Shown: positions 33,947 to 43,920 of the stretch, piece after piece
How positions within the stretch are numbered: position 1 is the stretch's first letter
Layout of the letters: each line of letters begins with the position of its first letter
Assembly (NCBI GenBank): GCA_009786185.1
Contig: WQTS01000133.1
Span: 1 to 54,715 of the forward strand
Length of the DNA: 54,715 nt
Origin: Bacteroidota bacterium
Lineage (GTDB): Bacteria; Bacteroidota; Bacteroidia; Bacteroidales; WCHB1-69
Reading direction: 5' to 3'
Notes under the pieces: generated by a model
What the model was told of the DNA's origin: nothing
What the model saw: only the letters and a program-made list of their open reading frames with translations
Databases searched by the model: none
Translations under genes and position numbers: made by a program

Positions 33947-36900
33947 TTATTTGTAAATTAACGCATCAATTCCAATCCCCTCAACAATAATAAGATGTAA
34001 TTTATTGGCATTGTATATTTCCGGTTCAATATTAAATTCTCTACACAAAGTTTCCGATTTAATGTATTCCGCAAATCTACAAAACGCAGCATCGGTTTCA
34101 GGGTTACTTTGCAAGGTAATCGAAATCGTATCGGTAACCTCCAAATCGCTCTCTTTGCGATAGCTTTGAATACGGTTTACCAATTCACGGGCATAGCCTT
34201 CTTCTTTCAACTCTTGTGTAATATTAATGTCTAACGCCACCGTCAATGCACCTTGATTGGCAACTACCCAATCCGGAATATCTTCTGCAATGATCTCTAC
34301 ATCAGAAAGAAGGAGGTCGGCTTGTTCACCGTCAATGCTAAGAATAATGTGCCCCTCTTTTTCAATTAGGGCAATATCTTTTTGGGTAAATTCAGCCACT
34401 TTTGCGGCAATGGCTTTCATTATCTTTCCATATTTCGGTCCCAATGTTTTGAAATTCGGTTTAATTTTCTTAACGAAAATACCTTCACTATCTTCCACAA
34501 ATTCAATTTCTTTTACATTTACTTCGTGTAAAATAAGCTCTTTTACTTTTTCGATTTGTGCTACAAAATTCGAAGTTTCCAATACCGGAATCATAATTTT
34601 TCCTAATGGTTGACGCACACGGAGGTTCGTTTTTTTACGCAACGAAAGCACCATAGAACAGATCTGTTGCGCCAACTGCATTCTTTCTTCCAACGGTTTG
34701 TTAATCAAGGCTTCATTCACCTTTGGAAAATCAGAAAGATGGATGGATTCTACGTTTTCTTTTTGAGTAACAGCGTTTAAATCCATGAATAATTTGTCCA
34801 TAAAAAACGGCGCAATGGGTGATGCTAATTTGGCAATCGTTATCATACAAGTATAAAGCGTTTGGTAGGCAGAGATTTTATCCTCGCTGTAATCGCCTTT
34901 CCAAAACCTTCTGCGACAAAGGCGTACGTACCAGTTGCTTAAATATTCATCTACAAATTGTTGAATATCACGACCTACTTTAGTAGGTTCATAATCAGTA
35001 TAATTGGTATCACAATTTTTAACTAATGTATTTAATTCCGATAAAATCCAACGATCAATTTCGGGGCGATTTTCAATAGGAATTTCAGCTTCTTTGTAAG
35101 CAAATTTATCAATATTCGCATATAAAGCAAAGAAATTATAAGTATTGTAAAGCGTTCCGAAAAATTTGCGTTGCACTTCTTTAATTCCTTCTTCGTCAAA
35201 TTTAAGATTATCCCAAGGTTGTGCATTGGTGAGCATGTACCAGCGTGTGGCATCTGCGCCGTATTTCTCAATCGTTTCAAACGGATCAACGGCATTGCCC
35301 AAGCGTTTCGACATTTTATTGCCTTCTTTGTCTAATACTAATCCGTTAGACACTACGGTTTTAAACGCCACACTATCGAATATCATTGTGGCGATGGCGT
35401 GCAAAGTAAAGAACCAACCACGTGTTTGATCTACACCTTCCGCAATGAAATCGGCGGGGAATTTTTGCTCAAAAAGCTCTTTGTTTTCAAAAGGATAGTG
35501 CCATTGGCAATAGGGCATGGCGCCGCTGTCGAACCATACGTCTATGAGGTCGGTTTCGCGGGTCATTTTTTTGCCGGTAGGAGAAACTAAGAAGATTTCG
35601 TCAACGTAAGGTCGATGTAAGTCGATTTTGGCGTAATTTTCTTTACTGAAATCGTTGGGGATGAAGTTTTTGTACTGATTTTCATTCATAAACCCTGTGG
35701 CTACGGCTTTTTCCATTTCTTGGTAAAGTTGCTCGATTGAACCGATGCAAATTTGTTCTTGTTTGTCTTCTGTAGTCCAAATGGGCAATGGCACACCCCA
35801 AAAGCGTGAGCGCGACAAGTTCCAATCTACCAAGTTTTCGAGCCAGTTGCCAAAGCGTCCCGAGCCGGTGGCTGCCGGTTTCCAAGTAATAGTGTCGTTC
35901 AACTCCATCATCCGTTTTTTATAATCGGTGGTTTTCACAAACCAAGAATCTAATGGATAATATAATACAGGTTTATCGGTGCGCCAGCAATGCGGGTAAT
36001 TGTGTGTATATTTCTCAATCTTAAATGCTTTGCCCTGTTGTTTTAGCCAAATTGCTAATTCAACATCCAATGTATCCTCATGTTTCTCCTCCGCTTTTTC
36101 ATAATCAGGCTTTACAAATCTACCGGCAACGGTTTTATACAAATCTACATTAACACGCTCTTTAACAAATGTTTCATCTAAATCTTCAATGAGATAGAAT
36201 TTTCCGGTTTTATCTACCATTGGCTGGCGATTTCCTTGTTGGTCAACCATTACCAATGGAGGCACGCCGGCTTCTTGTGCCACGCGCTTGTCATCGGCAC
36301 CAAAAGTGGGAGCAATGTGCACAATTCCTGTGCCATCGCCTGTAGTTACGTAATCGCCTGCAATGACACGAAACGCGCCTTCGCCCGGATTTACATAAGG
36401 GATTAACTGTTCATACTCGCTGCCTATCAGTTGAGTTCCTGTAGTTTTTGCTAAAATCCTAAACGGAATATTCTTATCGCCTTGTTTATAATCGTTAAAA
36501 GGTAATTCTGCGTTTTTCTCAGGAAAATAATGGTGCAACAATTCTTTCGCTAAAATTACTTTAATCGGAGCGCCCGAATAAGGATTATATGTTTCTACTA
36601 ATAGATATTCAATTTTTGGGCCTACCGCCAATGCCGTATTGGAAGGCAAAGTCCAAGGGGTTGTAGTCCAAGCAAGTAAATAGATATTATTCGGCAACTC
36701 TCCCGAATTTTCTTTGCCTGTCCACGGACATTTCAAATTTTCTGGTTGGTGGGTTTTCAGGCGAAACATTCCCACTGCGGTAGTGTCTTTCACATCTTTG
36801 TAACATCCGGGTAGGTTCAATTCGTGCGAACTTAGTCCGGTTCCCGCAGCCGGTGAATACGGCTGGATCGTATAACCTTTGTACAGCAATCTTTTTTTGT

Positions 36901-37402
36901 ATAATACAGATAATAAGTACCATACGGATTCGATATACTTATTATCAAAAGTGATGTACGGGTCTTCCAAATCTACCCAATAGCCCATTTTTTCAGTGAG
37001 ATCATCCCACATATCTTTATATTTCATCACTTCATCGCGGCAGGCTTGGTTGTACTGTTCCACCGTTATTTTTTTACCGATGTCTTCTTTCGTGATCCCC
37101 AATGTTTTCTCCACGCCTAACTCTACGGGAAGCCCGTGTGTATCCCAACCGCCTTTGCGCCCCACGTGCTTGCCTTTTAGAGTTTGATAACGACAAAACA
37201 GGTCTTTAATGGCGCGTGCCATCACGTGATGAATGCCCGGAGTTCCATTCGCCGAAGGAGGTCCTTCGTAAAAAACATAATCAATCTCTCCTTCGCGAGA
37301 GGTTAAACTTTTTTCAAAAATCTCATTTTTTTCCCAATATTCTTTAATTTCTTTTCCTATTTGAGACAGATTAAGTCCTTTGTATTCAGGGTACTTGCTC
37401 AT
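33947..37402 (-). CDS. ileS: Isoleucyl-tRNA synthetase
   Basis: Class I synthetase of 1151 aa that charges tRNA-Ile and edits valine. The start MSKYPEYKGLNLSQIGKEIK at 37402 is preferred over the longer frame because the TATTTTCG box at 37430-37437 lies between them. Motifs: HIGH variant in PPSANGTPGIHHVMARAIKD, editing-domain block LLAWTTTPWTLPSNTALAVG, the WGVPLPIWTT and GVDQTRGWFFTLHAIA blocks, and KMSKR in DKEGNKMSKRLGNAVDP. The long C-terminus with anticodon-binding helices and DUF5915-like end fits the eukaryote-like (type 2) IleRS found in many Bacteroidota; no zinc-finger end was seen. Confidence 0.97.
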   Translation of the reverse strand: MSKYPEYKGLNLSQIGKEIKEYWEKNEIFEKSLTSREGEIDYVFYEGPPSANGTPGIHHVMARAIKDLFCRYQTLKGKHVGRKGGWDTHGLPVELGVEKTLGITKEDIGKKITVEQYNQACRDEVMKYKDMWDDLTEKMGYWVDLEDPYITFDNKYIESVWYLLSVLYKKRLLYKGYTIQPYSPAAGTGLSSHELNLPGCYKDVKDTTAVGMFRLKTHQPENLKCPWTGKENSGELPNNIYLLAWTTTPWTLPSNTALAVGPKIEYLLVETYNPYSGAPIKVILAKELLHHYFPEKNAELPFNDYKQGDKNIPFRILAKTTGTQLIGSEYEQLIPYVNPGEGAFRVIAGDYVTTGDGTGIVHIAPTFGADDKRVAQEAGVPPLVMVDQQGNRQPMVDKTGKFYLIEDLDETFVKERVNVDLYKTVAGRFVKPDYEKAEEKHEDTLDVELAIWLKQQGKAFKIEKYTHNYPHCWRTDKPVLYYPLDSWFVKTTDYKKRMMELNDTITWKPAATGSGRFGNWLENLVDWNLSRSRFWGVPLPIWTTEDKQEQICIGSIEQLYQEMEKAVATGFMNENQYKNFIPNDFSKENYAKIDLHRPYVDEIFLVSPTGKKMTRETDLIDVWFDSGAMPYCQWHYPFENKELFEQKFPADFIAEGVDQTRGWFFTLHAIATMIFDSVAFKTVVSNGLVLDKEGNKMSKRLGNAVDPFETIEKYGADATRWYMLTNAQPWDNLKFDEEGIKEVQRKFFGTLYNTYNFFALYANIDKFAYKEAEIPIENRPEIDRWILSELNTLVKNCDTNYTDYEPTKVGRDIQQFVDEYLSNWYVRLCRRRFWKGDYSEDKISAYQTLYTCMITIAKLASPIAPFFMDKLFMDLNAVTQKENVESIHLSDFPKVNEALINKPLEERMQLAQQICSMVLSLRKKTNLRVRQPLGKIMIPVLETSNFVAQIEKVKELILHEVNVKEIEFVEDSEGIFVKKIKPNFKTLGPKYGKIMKAIAAKVAEFTQKDIALIEKEGHIILSIDGEQADLLLSDVEIIAEDIPDWVVANQGALTVALDINITQELKEEGYARELVNRIQSYRKESDLEVTDTISITLQSNPETDAAFCRFAEYIKSETLCREFNIEPEIYNANKLHLIIVEGIGIDALIYK

Positions 37403-37429
37403 TGTATGTAATATTTTTTTTATTGGGCG

Positions 37430-37437
37430 CGAAAATA
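37430..37437 (-). promoter_or_regulatory. -7 box for ileS
   Basis: TATTTTCG on the minus strand, start expected near 37423, 21 nt before the ATG at 37402. Confidence 0.5.
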
Positions 37438-37477
37438 AGTTATTTTTTGTTTCTTTTGCAAGCAAATCTCATTCGCA

Positions 37478-38509
37478 ATGAAGAGAAATCGAATTTACTT
37501 ATTCATTAGCATTACCATTTTATTCGCTTCGGCATGCAATAAGCTGGAAAAAGAATATGTGGCACCTAAAGTTTATACCAAGCAACCCACTGAAGTTACA
37601 ATAACAGAAGCTTCTCTTGTAGGTACTTTTACTAAAGGCTCGGAAAATATTACAGTATTTGGCTTCGAATGGAAAGAAGCCAATGAAGAGGCTTGGCAAA
37701 CAATTAATGCGCAGGCAAATAATGGTATCTATTCTAGTACGATAATTAATCTGAAGGAAGATACCGAATACGTAGTAAAAGCTTTTATCATTGATGCTTC
37801 TAATAATAGAGTGGAGGGTGAAGAAAGTCGTTTCTTCACAAATGGAACGTTAACTGACATTGACGGGAATACTTATCTTACATTACGTTATGGGAGAAGA
37901 GTATGGATGATTGAAAATTTAAGAGTTACACATTTTGCAGATGGTACACCTGTAGAAGGTCGCGCAGGAGGTGCAAATTCTGATTCGGATGGACCTGTGT
38001 ATTTTCATAGCGCCTTTCATACGCCTCATCTTAGGGATCCAAATTTTGGGTTTTTATACAATTGGGCAGCAGCAGCAAGGGCTAAGGATTGTGAAATACG
38101 CCTTGTAATGCTTCCATTTTCTCACCATCAAGGCATTTGCCCTGATGGGTGGCATCTTCCTTCTACCGGTGAATGGGGAGAATTGATTGCACACTGTGGA
38201 GGTTTCGAAAATGCAGGTGCAGTAATGAAAACAAGCACATGGGCTGAGAGTATAAATACCACCTCTAATCCAAGCCGGTTTTCTATTGAACCTGCAGGAT
38301 GGTATTATTACGATGCAGACAGAAGTTTCAGAGGTGTATTCAGCTCTGCACGTTTTTGGACAAATACTCAGGCTGGTGGTTGCTGTCTAACCGAAGGAGA
38401 AGTCCATTCTTTTGGCATGGTGCTTTTATCTGATATTCAGAGCTTTTATTCTCTATCCATGCTAAAAAGCGCGGGGTATTCTGTTCGATGTGTTAAGAAC
38501 GTTTGGTGA
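37478..38509 (+). CDS. FISUMP-domain lipoprotein, copy 1
   Basis: Exported lipoprotein of 343 aa. The lipobox is LFASAC with acylation at about C20. Residues about 33-120 form a fibronectin type III-like domain (TITEASLVGTFTKGSENITV and DTEYVVKAFIID). Residues about 125-343 are the Fibrobacter succinogenes major paralogous domain: ADGTPVEGR, FLYNWAAAARA, QGICPDGWHLPSTGEWGELI, and the closing GYSVRCVKN. Surface role unknown. The next gene is a tandem duplicate with about the same length and order, and even the start region with TTTGCAAG is repeated. Confidence 0.85.
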   Translation: MKRNRIYLFISITILFASACNKLEKEYVAPKVYTKQPTEVTITEASLVGTFTKGSENITVFGFEWKEANEEAWQTINAQANNGIYSSTIINLKEDTEYVVKAFIIDASNNRVEGEESRFFTNGTLTDIDGNTYLTLRYGRRVWMIENLRVTHFADGTPVEGRAGGANSDSDGPVYFHSAFHTPHLRDPNFGFLYNWAAAARAKDCEIRLVMLPFSHHQGICPDGWHLPSTGEWGELIAHCGGFENAGAVMKTSTWAESINTTSNPSRFSIEPAGWYYYDADRSFRGVFSSARFWTNTQAGGCCLTEGEVHSFGMVLLSDIQSFYSLSMLKSAGYSVRCVKNVW

Positions 38510-38573
38510 TAGTAATTTATTAAATTTGTTTTTTTCATTTTTTTTAATTTCTTTGCAAGTAAATTATTTTACA

Positions 38574-39599
38574 ATGAAAACAAATCAATTTTACTTATTT
38601 ATTAGTATTGTGCTTTTATTTGCTTCGGCATGTAATAAACCGGAAAAAGAGTATGTGGCGCCTAAAATTTGGACTAAGCAACCGATTGAGGTTGCAATTA
38701 CAACAGCTTCTCTTATAGCCACTTTCACTAAAGGTTCGGAAGAGATTACGGTATTTGGCTTTGAATGGAAGGAAACTACCGAAGCGGATTGGAAAACAAG
38801 TAATGCACAAGCAAGTGGTGGTAGTTATTCTATTACAATAACCCATTTGAAAGAAGAAACTGAGTACGCATTAAGGGCTTTTATTATTGATGCTTCTAAT
38901 AACAGAGTGGTGGGAGAAGAAAAATATTTCTCCACAAACGGAATGTTAACTGACATAGATGGGAATACTTATCTAACATTACGTTATGGAAGAAGAGTAT
39001 GGATGATTGAAAACTTAAGAGTTACACATTTTGCAGATGGTACGCCTATTGAAGGTCGTGCAGGAGGTGCAAATAGGTTCTCAGATGGACCTGTGTATTT
39101 TCATAGCGCCTTTCATACACCTCATCTTAGGAACCCAAATTTTGGATTCTTATATAATTGGGCAGCAGCAGCGAAGGCTAATGATTGTGAAACACGCCTT
39201 GGAATGCTTCCATTTTCTCACCATCAAGGTATTTGTCCTGATGGATGGCACCTTCCCACTACCAGTGAATGGATGGAGTTAATTATCCACTGCGGAGGTT
39301 TCGAAAATCCGGGTGCAGCAATGAAAACAAGCACATGGGCTGAGAGTATAAATACCACCTCTAATCCAAGCCGGTTTTCCATTGAACCTGCGGGATGGTA
39401 TTATTACGATGTAGACAGAGGCTTCAGAGGTGTTTTCAGCTCTGCACGTTTTTGGACAAGAACTCAAGATCGTGAACCATATGGTGACGCTGCTTATGGT
39501 ATAGTACTCGTATCCAACGATCCTAGCATTTATTCTCTAGCCATGTTTAAACCCGCAGGATATTCTGTTCGATGTGTAAAAGATCATCATGATTGGTAA
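38574..39599 (+). CDS. FISUMP-domain lipoprotein, copy 2
   Basis: Tandem duplicate of the preceding gene, 341 aa. ATG 38574 gives MKTNQFYLFISIVLLFASAC, a clean lipoprotein signal, whereas the open frame from 38490 overlaps copy 1 and spoils it. Domain order is the same: fibronectin type III-like, then FISUMP (QGICPDGWHLPTTSEWMELI ... GYSVRCVKD). The two copies are nearly identical around TLRYGRRVWMIENLRVTHFA and differ most near the end (NTQAGGCCLTE against RTQDREPYGDA), where the loop likely faces the ligand. The stop is 2 nt from the end of the convergent rlmN-fusion gene. Confidence 0.85.
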   Translation: MKTNQFYLFISIVLLFASACNKPEKEYVAPKIWTKQPIEVAITTASLIATFTKGSEEITVFGFEWKETTEADWKTSNAQASGGSYSITITHLKEETEYALRAFIIDASNNRVVGEEKYFSTNGMLTDIDGNTYLTLRYGRRVWMIENLRVTHFADGTPIEGRAGGANRFSDGPVYFHSAFHTPHLRNPNFGFLYNWAAAAKANDCETRLGMLPFSHHQGICPDGWHLPTTSEWMELIIHCGGFENPGAAMKTSTWAESINTTSNPSRFSIEPAGWYYYDVDRGFRGVFSSARFWTRTQDREPYGDAAYGIVLVSNDPSIYSLAMFKPAGYSVRCVKDHHDW

Positions 39600-39601
39600 G
39601 T

Positions 39602-42600
39602 CTAAAAATCTAATCCCAACGAAAACATCAACATCCCGTTCTTCCTGTAAATCTGCATATTTTCTAATCCCCATGCGTAATCTAAACGCAGAAAATAGCC
39701 AAATAATGAGGCGCGTAATCCCATACCGAAACCTTGTACCCAAGGATCTACTTGTCGGTTTACTCTAACCGTAATATTGCCGCTGTGAATCCAGCGGGTG
39801 TATAAACTGTTGTCCGGGGAATAAGGGGTTCTACCTGTCCAGGCAGTGCCAATTTCACCGAAAACCAAGAATTGTAGCGAGTTTAATAACTTGTTTGGCA
39901 CTTGTCTTCCGGCGATTAATTGCACAAAAGGCACGCGCAATTCTGAACTTAACAATAGAAAAGAAGTACCGTTTCGAATATTTTGCTCAAAACCACGCAT
40001 GTTGGTGGCTAATGTTTGGTAGGCGTAATTTTTGCTTAGATCGGTCCAATTGTCGCGGTTAAAGTTTGCCCAAATCCAATTATCCACGCCGCCCATGTAA
40101 TATACAAGTCGCGCAGTGCCAAAGTTGGTACTGCCTGCTACACGGGTAGCCCAAGTCATGTTTCTGAATACCCTTACCGATTTCCGGGCATCAAACCCAA
40201 GCACAAATAGATTCACCTCTCCGTATTTCAATTTTTCGTCAAATACTGCCAAGCATTGGTTGTACTCTGCCCAAACTTTAACTTTTGATCCGCGCCACAA
40301 GTTGGTAAATAATTCTTTACTGGAATCATAAACATAAGAAACTTTAAAACCGCCCCAAAATCTGTTTTCGTTGGGCGTACGCAACGTTCGATCGTCAATA
40401 GCGCCAATAATAAAATTTTCATACCTACCCGTAAACGTAAGGTGCATGGTATTAAACCTATTAAACGGATATTTCATAATGTAAAACACGCTATTTGAAT
40501 GTTGCTTTACAATCCTCCCCCCTACCCCTTGGCTAATTGCTTGACGATATAAAACCACTTGATGATCTAATCGGCGTTTCAAATTTTCATAACTCAGCAT
40601 TACTTCTGTACCCGATAAATCAAAAGATACGCGAAAACCGCCTGTAATTCTGTAATTTTCAAACAAGTCGTTAATACCCACCATTACCAAAGCGTTTATT
40701 CCCGTGTTCAAATAAATAGGCGATGTTCCTCCTGTAAATTGCTGGTATGTAGTATTTAAAAAGCTAAAATCAGCTTGCGTTACCATCCTGTTTACAGCAA
40801 ATTGCACATAATAATTGCGCGCCATGGGTTGTCTGTATTCAATACCTTCGGTAAGTGCATTCGGCTGCCAACCCATCGCATTATTTTGAGGAATTATGCT
40901 ATCTTTTTCATTTGAAGTAACTTTTGGTATCAAATCACTGCGACGCATTTGGCGCAACCCTCTCTGTTTACCGTCTTTGGTCAGCTGTATGGGGAGAGTT
41001 TTCGCTTTAATGCTATCCTTTTGCGCTGTTAAAGCAAGTGTTTTTTGCTTCATGGCAGAGGGAGTAAGAGGCGGAAGCGGTTGCGCTTCTTCAAAAGGGA
41101 ATTGATACAATTGTGTTGTTCCTCTATGAAATAAAACTTCTCCTAACATGTTAGGTACAGGTTGATAATCCTGTTCAAAAATAGAATAAACATAATCTGT
41201 AAGCGGTGCTGTTTTGGCAAAATGCGCATAGTGTACCGCTGTATCAATTTTAGTAATAGTGCTGTCAAATTTCGCTATATACCGATTGTTAATACCATTT
41301 TCATCACTCAAATACAATATTTCCCCGTTTTCCATTACACGCGGATTTTTCTCATTGGCATTCGGCGTATGGGTTACGCGAAGTAATTGTTGTTCCTCTT
41401 TTTTCGGATTATATACAAACAAATCATAAAAATTCAATGATTCTTTATTATGAAATCTTTGGTTAGTAAACAAATCCTCAGGGCGGTTTGATGAAAAAAT
41501 AATAGAGTTTCCATCATTTAACAAACGTGGATTCAGATCATCATAGATATCGTTGGTAATACTTTCTAAACCACGTGCTTGAAGGTGATATCGATAAATA
41601 TTACTCTGTCCATTTTTTACACCGGAAAGCAGTAGTGCACTACCATCGGGAAGATAGCTCCAATCTGTAACCTTATCTAATTCAAGCAACATGCGTGGTT
41701 GGCGTTTTTTTGTTTTTACGACCACCGGATGATAATAAGACTGCACGGTTTTAATTCCCTTCGTACGCCCTTTATCTTCTGTAGTGAAGCCCATAATTTC
41801 TCCTTCGGGATGCCACGCTAATTTGGGGAACGACAGATCGGGATTATCTTCCGTTCTGGCGTTTCTTCGAAATACGGTTCTTGGTCTTTTGTCTTCGGGT
41901 GTTTTCAACCACACTCTTATTTGTCCGGCTTCATTGGTAGTAAAAGCGTAACTTTCGCCATCCGGAGAAAGAGTTAATTCGCTGTAATGGCGTGTTCTTC
42001 TTGGTTTTTGCACCAAAGGTTGCGTACCCGGTTTTTCACGATTTTTATCTTTAGCAAAAGTTACCACATAGAAACGATACCAATCTCTCAGCAATTCTTT
42101 GAAAGACGTACCGGTAGCAAAAGCAAATCCTCTTTCCACACTTCTTGTTGAACGGCAGGCGTGCAGAATGGTAGGAATAGCATTTTCTCCGTATCTGTCC
42201 ACAATAAAGTACCAAAACGAATGGCCTGTCTGCGTCGCTTCCATAGGCGATAAATTATCCAACCTTCTAAAACGCCGGGAGGTAATACCGTCTCTTACTT
42301 GCGCATCCAATTCGCTATTCCAACTTTCCGCCATGTAGGAAGACAATCCACTATAAAACCAATTGGGTTCATCCATAGAAAATTCGGATGCCATGTTGGC
42401 GCGCAAGGTTTGTCCTTGCACAATGCCGCGTGCATACACCGAAGCGATGCCGCCACGTATCATTTTATTTAAATTGGCGTGACTGCCATCAAAATAAATA
42501 TAAATCTTTGAACCGTAAATATTTGTAATTCCTGCTTGATTGTAAAAATTATCATTGTCATAGTTAAAGTTTGATTCTTTAAAATCAGACTGCGTACGAT

Positions 42601-43891
42601 ATACGATAAATTGCAATTTTCGATCTGAGGTAAAGTTAAAATGCTTCTCTATCTCTTTAATGATTTCAGGGGCAACGGCATTTACATAATCGGCAGTGAG
42701 GCGTGAATTAGGATAAAAATAGACATCAAACTGCGGATTTCGGTAAAATTGCCAATTAAATTCTTGATATTGTACGCGGCTTTTGCCGAAGGTGAGGTGT
42801 GAACCATTGTAAAATTGTGCGAAAGTGGTGCTAGAAAATACGAAAAATAAGCATAAAAGTAACAGTTTTTTGCTTTTTCCGGCTAACTGCCCACATGCTG
42901 CCGCAATATCCTTCCCCCTGCTTTGCCGCACATTTACAATCAAATTTTTAGACTCCAAATGTGCCGTAAAAGCCGCTTTTTTTTCCGATGGGGAAGGTTG
43001 AAATCGCGTATCGGTAGCATTGTATTCTATAATATTGATCTTCACAGGAAATGCTTTACAAAAACGACACAACTTTTCGGCATCTTCCAAACTGTCGTTT
43101 ATATTGTATAACAATACATATTCTATAGTAATCCGTTGGTTTGTTTTTTCAACATAATAACGTAACGAATCTTGTAATTCTTGAAGTGTATTGGTTTGAT
43201 TTACAGGAATTAATTGAGAACGTTTGTCATTATCGGCAACATGCAGCGACACCGCTAAATTTGCCTTAAAACCGTCATCTGCCAATTTTCTAATTCCTGT
43301 CGTAATGCCCACTGTAGAAAGCGTGATGCGCGAAGGCGATAAAGCATTCGCATCAGGAGAGGTAAGTATCTTAACGGCTTTAAAGACACTATCATAATTC
43401 AATAGCGGTTCACCCATGCCCATAAAAACGATATTGCTAATAGGTGTCCCGAATGCTTCCACCGCGCGGCGATCCATCAGCACATATTGGTCAATAATTT
43501 CCCAAAAGCGGAGTTGCCGTGTAAGACCGAGCGTTCCGGTGGCACAAAACGAACACTTAAGGGCACATCCCACCTGCGACGACACGCACGCCGTTACCCG
43601 ACCTTGCGAAGGAATAAGCACGCCTTCAACTTGCTCTCCATCGAACAAACGAAACAATATTTTTATCGTTTTATCCGAACTTGTTACTTCAGTTTCAATT
43701 TTCGTTTGCAGAAAAGAGAAATTTTCTTTCAACTTTTCTTGCAGACTTTTCGGAATATTGATCATTTCTTCAAAAGAAGCAATATTTTTTTTCCACAACC
43801 AATCGTGCAGCTGCTTCGCTCGGAACGACTTTTCGTTGTGTTGTTTCAAAAACTCCAACAATTCTTCAGAAGAGATTTCTCGAATGTCCAT
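39602..43891 (-). CDS. rlmN: RlmN fused in frame to a secreted propeller/beta-barrel protein
   Basis: One uninterrupted frame of 1429 codons joins two proteins. Residues 1-339 are complete RlmN, the radical SAM methyltransferase for A2503 of 23S rRNA and A37 of tRNA: cluster C109ALKC113SFC116, MGMGEPLLNYDSV and the methyl-carrying C333 in DIAAACGQLAGK. At 340 it continues without stop or ATG into KKLLLLCLFFVFSSTTFAQ, a signal peptide. The rest has a peptidase-MA-like region (about 375-600) without a readable HExxH, a WD40/TolB-like propeller (about 620-900, LSPDGESYAF) and a C-terminal barrel ending MLMFSLGLDF. Cytosolic and exported parts cannot both work in one chain, so internal initiation, slippage at the A6 run 42866-42871, or a sequence error is likely. 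Confidence 0.85.
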   Translation of the reverse strand: MDIREISSEELLEFLKQHNEKSFRAKQLHDWLWKKNIASFEEMINIPKSLQEKLKENFSFLQTKIETEVTSSDKTIKILFRLFDGEQVEGVLIPSQGRVTACVSSQVGCALKCSFCATGTLGLTRQLRFWEIIDQYVLMDRRAVEAFGTPISNIVFMGMGEPLLNYDSVFKAVKILTSPDANALSPSRITLSTVGITTGIRKLADDGFKANLAVSLHVADNDKRSQLIPVNQTNTLQELQDSLRYYVEKTNQRITIEYVLLYNINDSLEDAEKLCRFCKAFPVKINIIEYNATDTRFQPSPSEKKAAFTAHLESKNLIVNVRQSRGKDIAAACGQLAGKSKKLLLLCLFFVFSSTTFAQFYNGSHLTFGKSRVQYQEFNWQFYRNPQFDVYFYPNSRLTADYVNAVAPEIIKEIEKHFNFTSDRKLQFIVYRTQSDFKESNFNYDNDNFYNQAGITNIYGSKIYIYFDGSHANLNKMIRGGIASVYARGIVQGQTLRANMASEFSMDEPNWFYSGLSSYMAESWNSELDAQVRDGITSRRFRRLDNLSPMEATQTGHSFWYFIVDRYGENAIPTILHACRSTRSVERGFAFATGTSFKELLRDWYRFYVVTFAKDKNREKPGTQPLVQKPRRTRHYSELTLSPDGESYAFTTNEAGQIRVWLKTPEDKRPRTVFRRNARTEDNPDLSFPKLAWHPEGEIMGFTTEDKGRTKGIKTVQSYYHPVVVKTKKRQPRMLLELDKVTDWSYLPDGSALLLSGVKNGQSNIYRYHLQARGLESITNDIYDDLNPRLLNDGNSIIFSSNRPEDLFTNQRFHNKESLNFYDLFVYNPKKEEQQLLRVTHTPNANEKNPRVMENGEILYLSDENGINNRYIAKFDSTITKIDTAVHYAHFAKTAPLTDYVYSIFEQDYQPVPNMLGEVLFHRGTTQLYQFPFEEAQPLPPLTPSAMKQKTLALTAQKDSIKAKTLPIQLTKDGKQRGLRQMRRSDLIPKVTSNEKDSIIPQNNAMGWQPNALTEGIEYRQPMARNYYVQFAVNRMVTQADFSFLNTTYQQFTGGTSPIYLNTGINALVMVGINDLFENYRITGGFRVSFDLSGTEVMLSYENLKRRLDHQVVLYRQAISQGVGGRIVKQHSNSVFYIMKYPFNRFNTMHLTFTGRYENFIIGAIDDRTLRTPNENRFWGGFKVSYVYDSSKELFTNLWRGSKVKVWAEYNQCLAVFDEKLKYGEVNLFVLGFDARKSVRVFRNMTWATRVAGSTNFGTARLVYYMGGVDNWIWANFNRDNWTDLSKNYAYQTLATNMRGFEQNIRNGTSFLLLSSELRVPFVQLIAGRQVPNKLLNSLQFLVFGEIGTAWTGRTPYSPDNSLYTRWIHSGNITVRVNRQVDPWVQGFGMGLRASLFGYFLRLDYAWGLENMQIYRKNGMLMFSLGLDF

Positions 43892-43920
43892 TTCCAGTTA
43901 AAAATAAGTTTAACTTGCAA

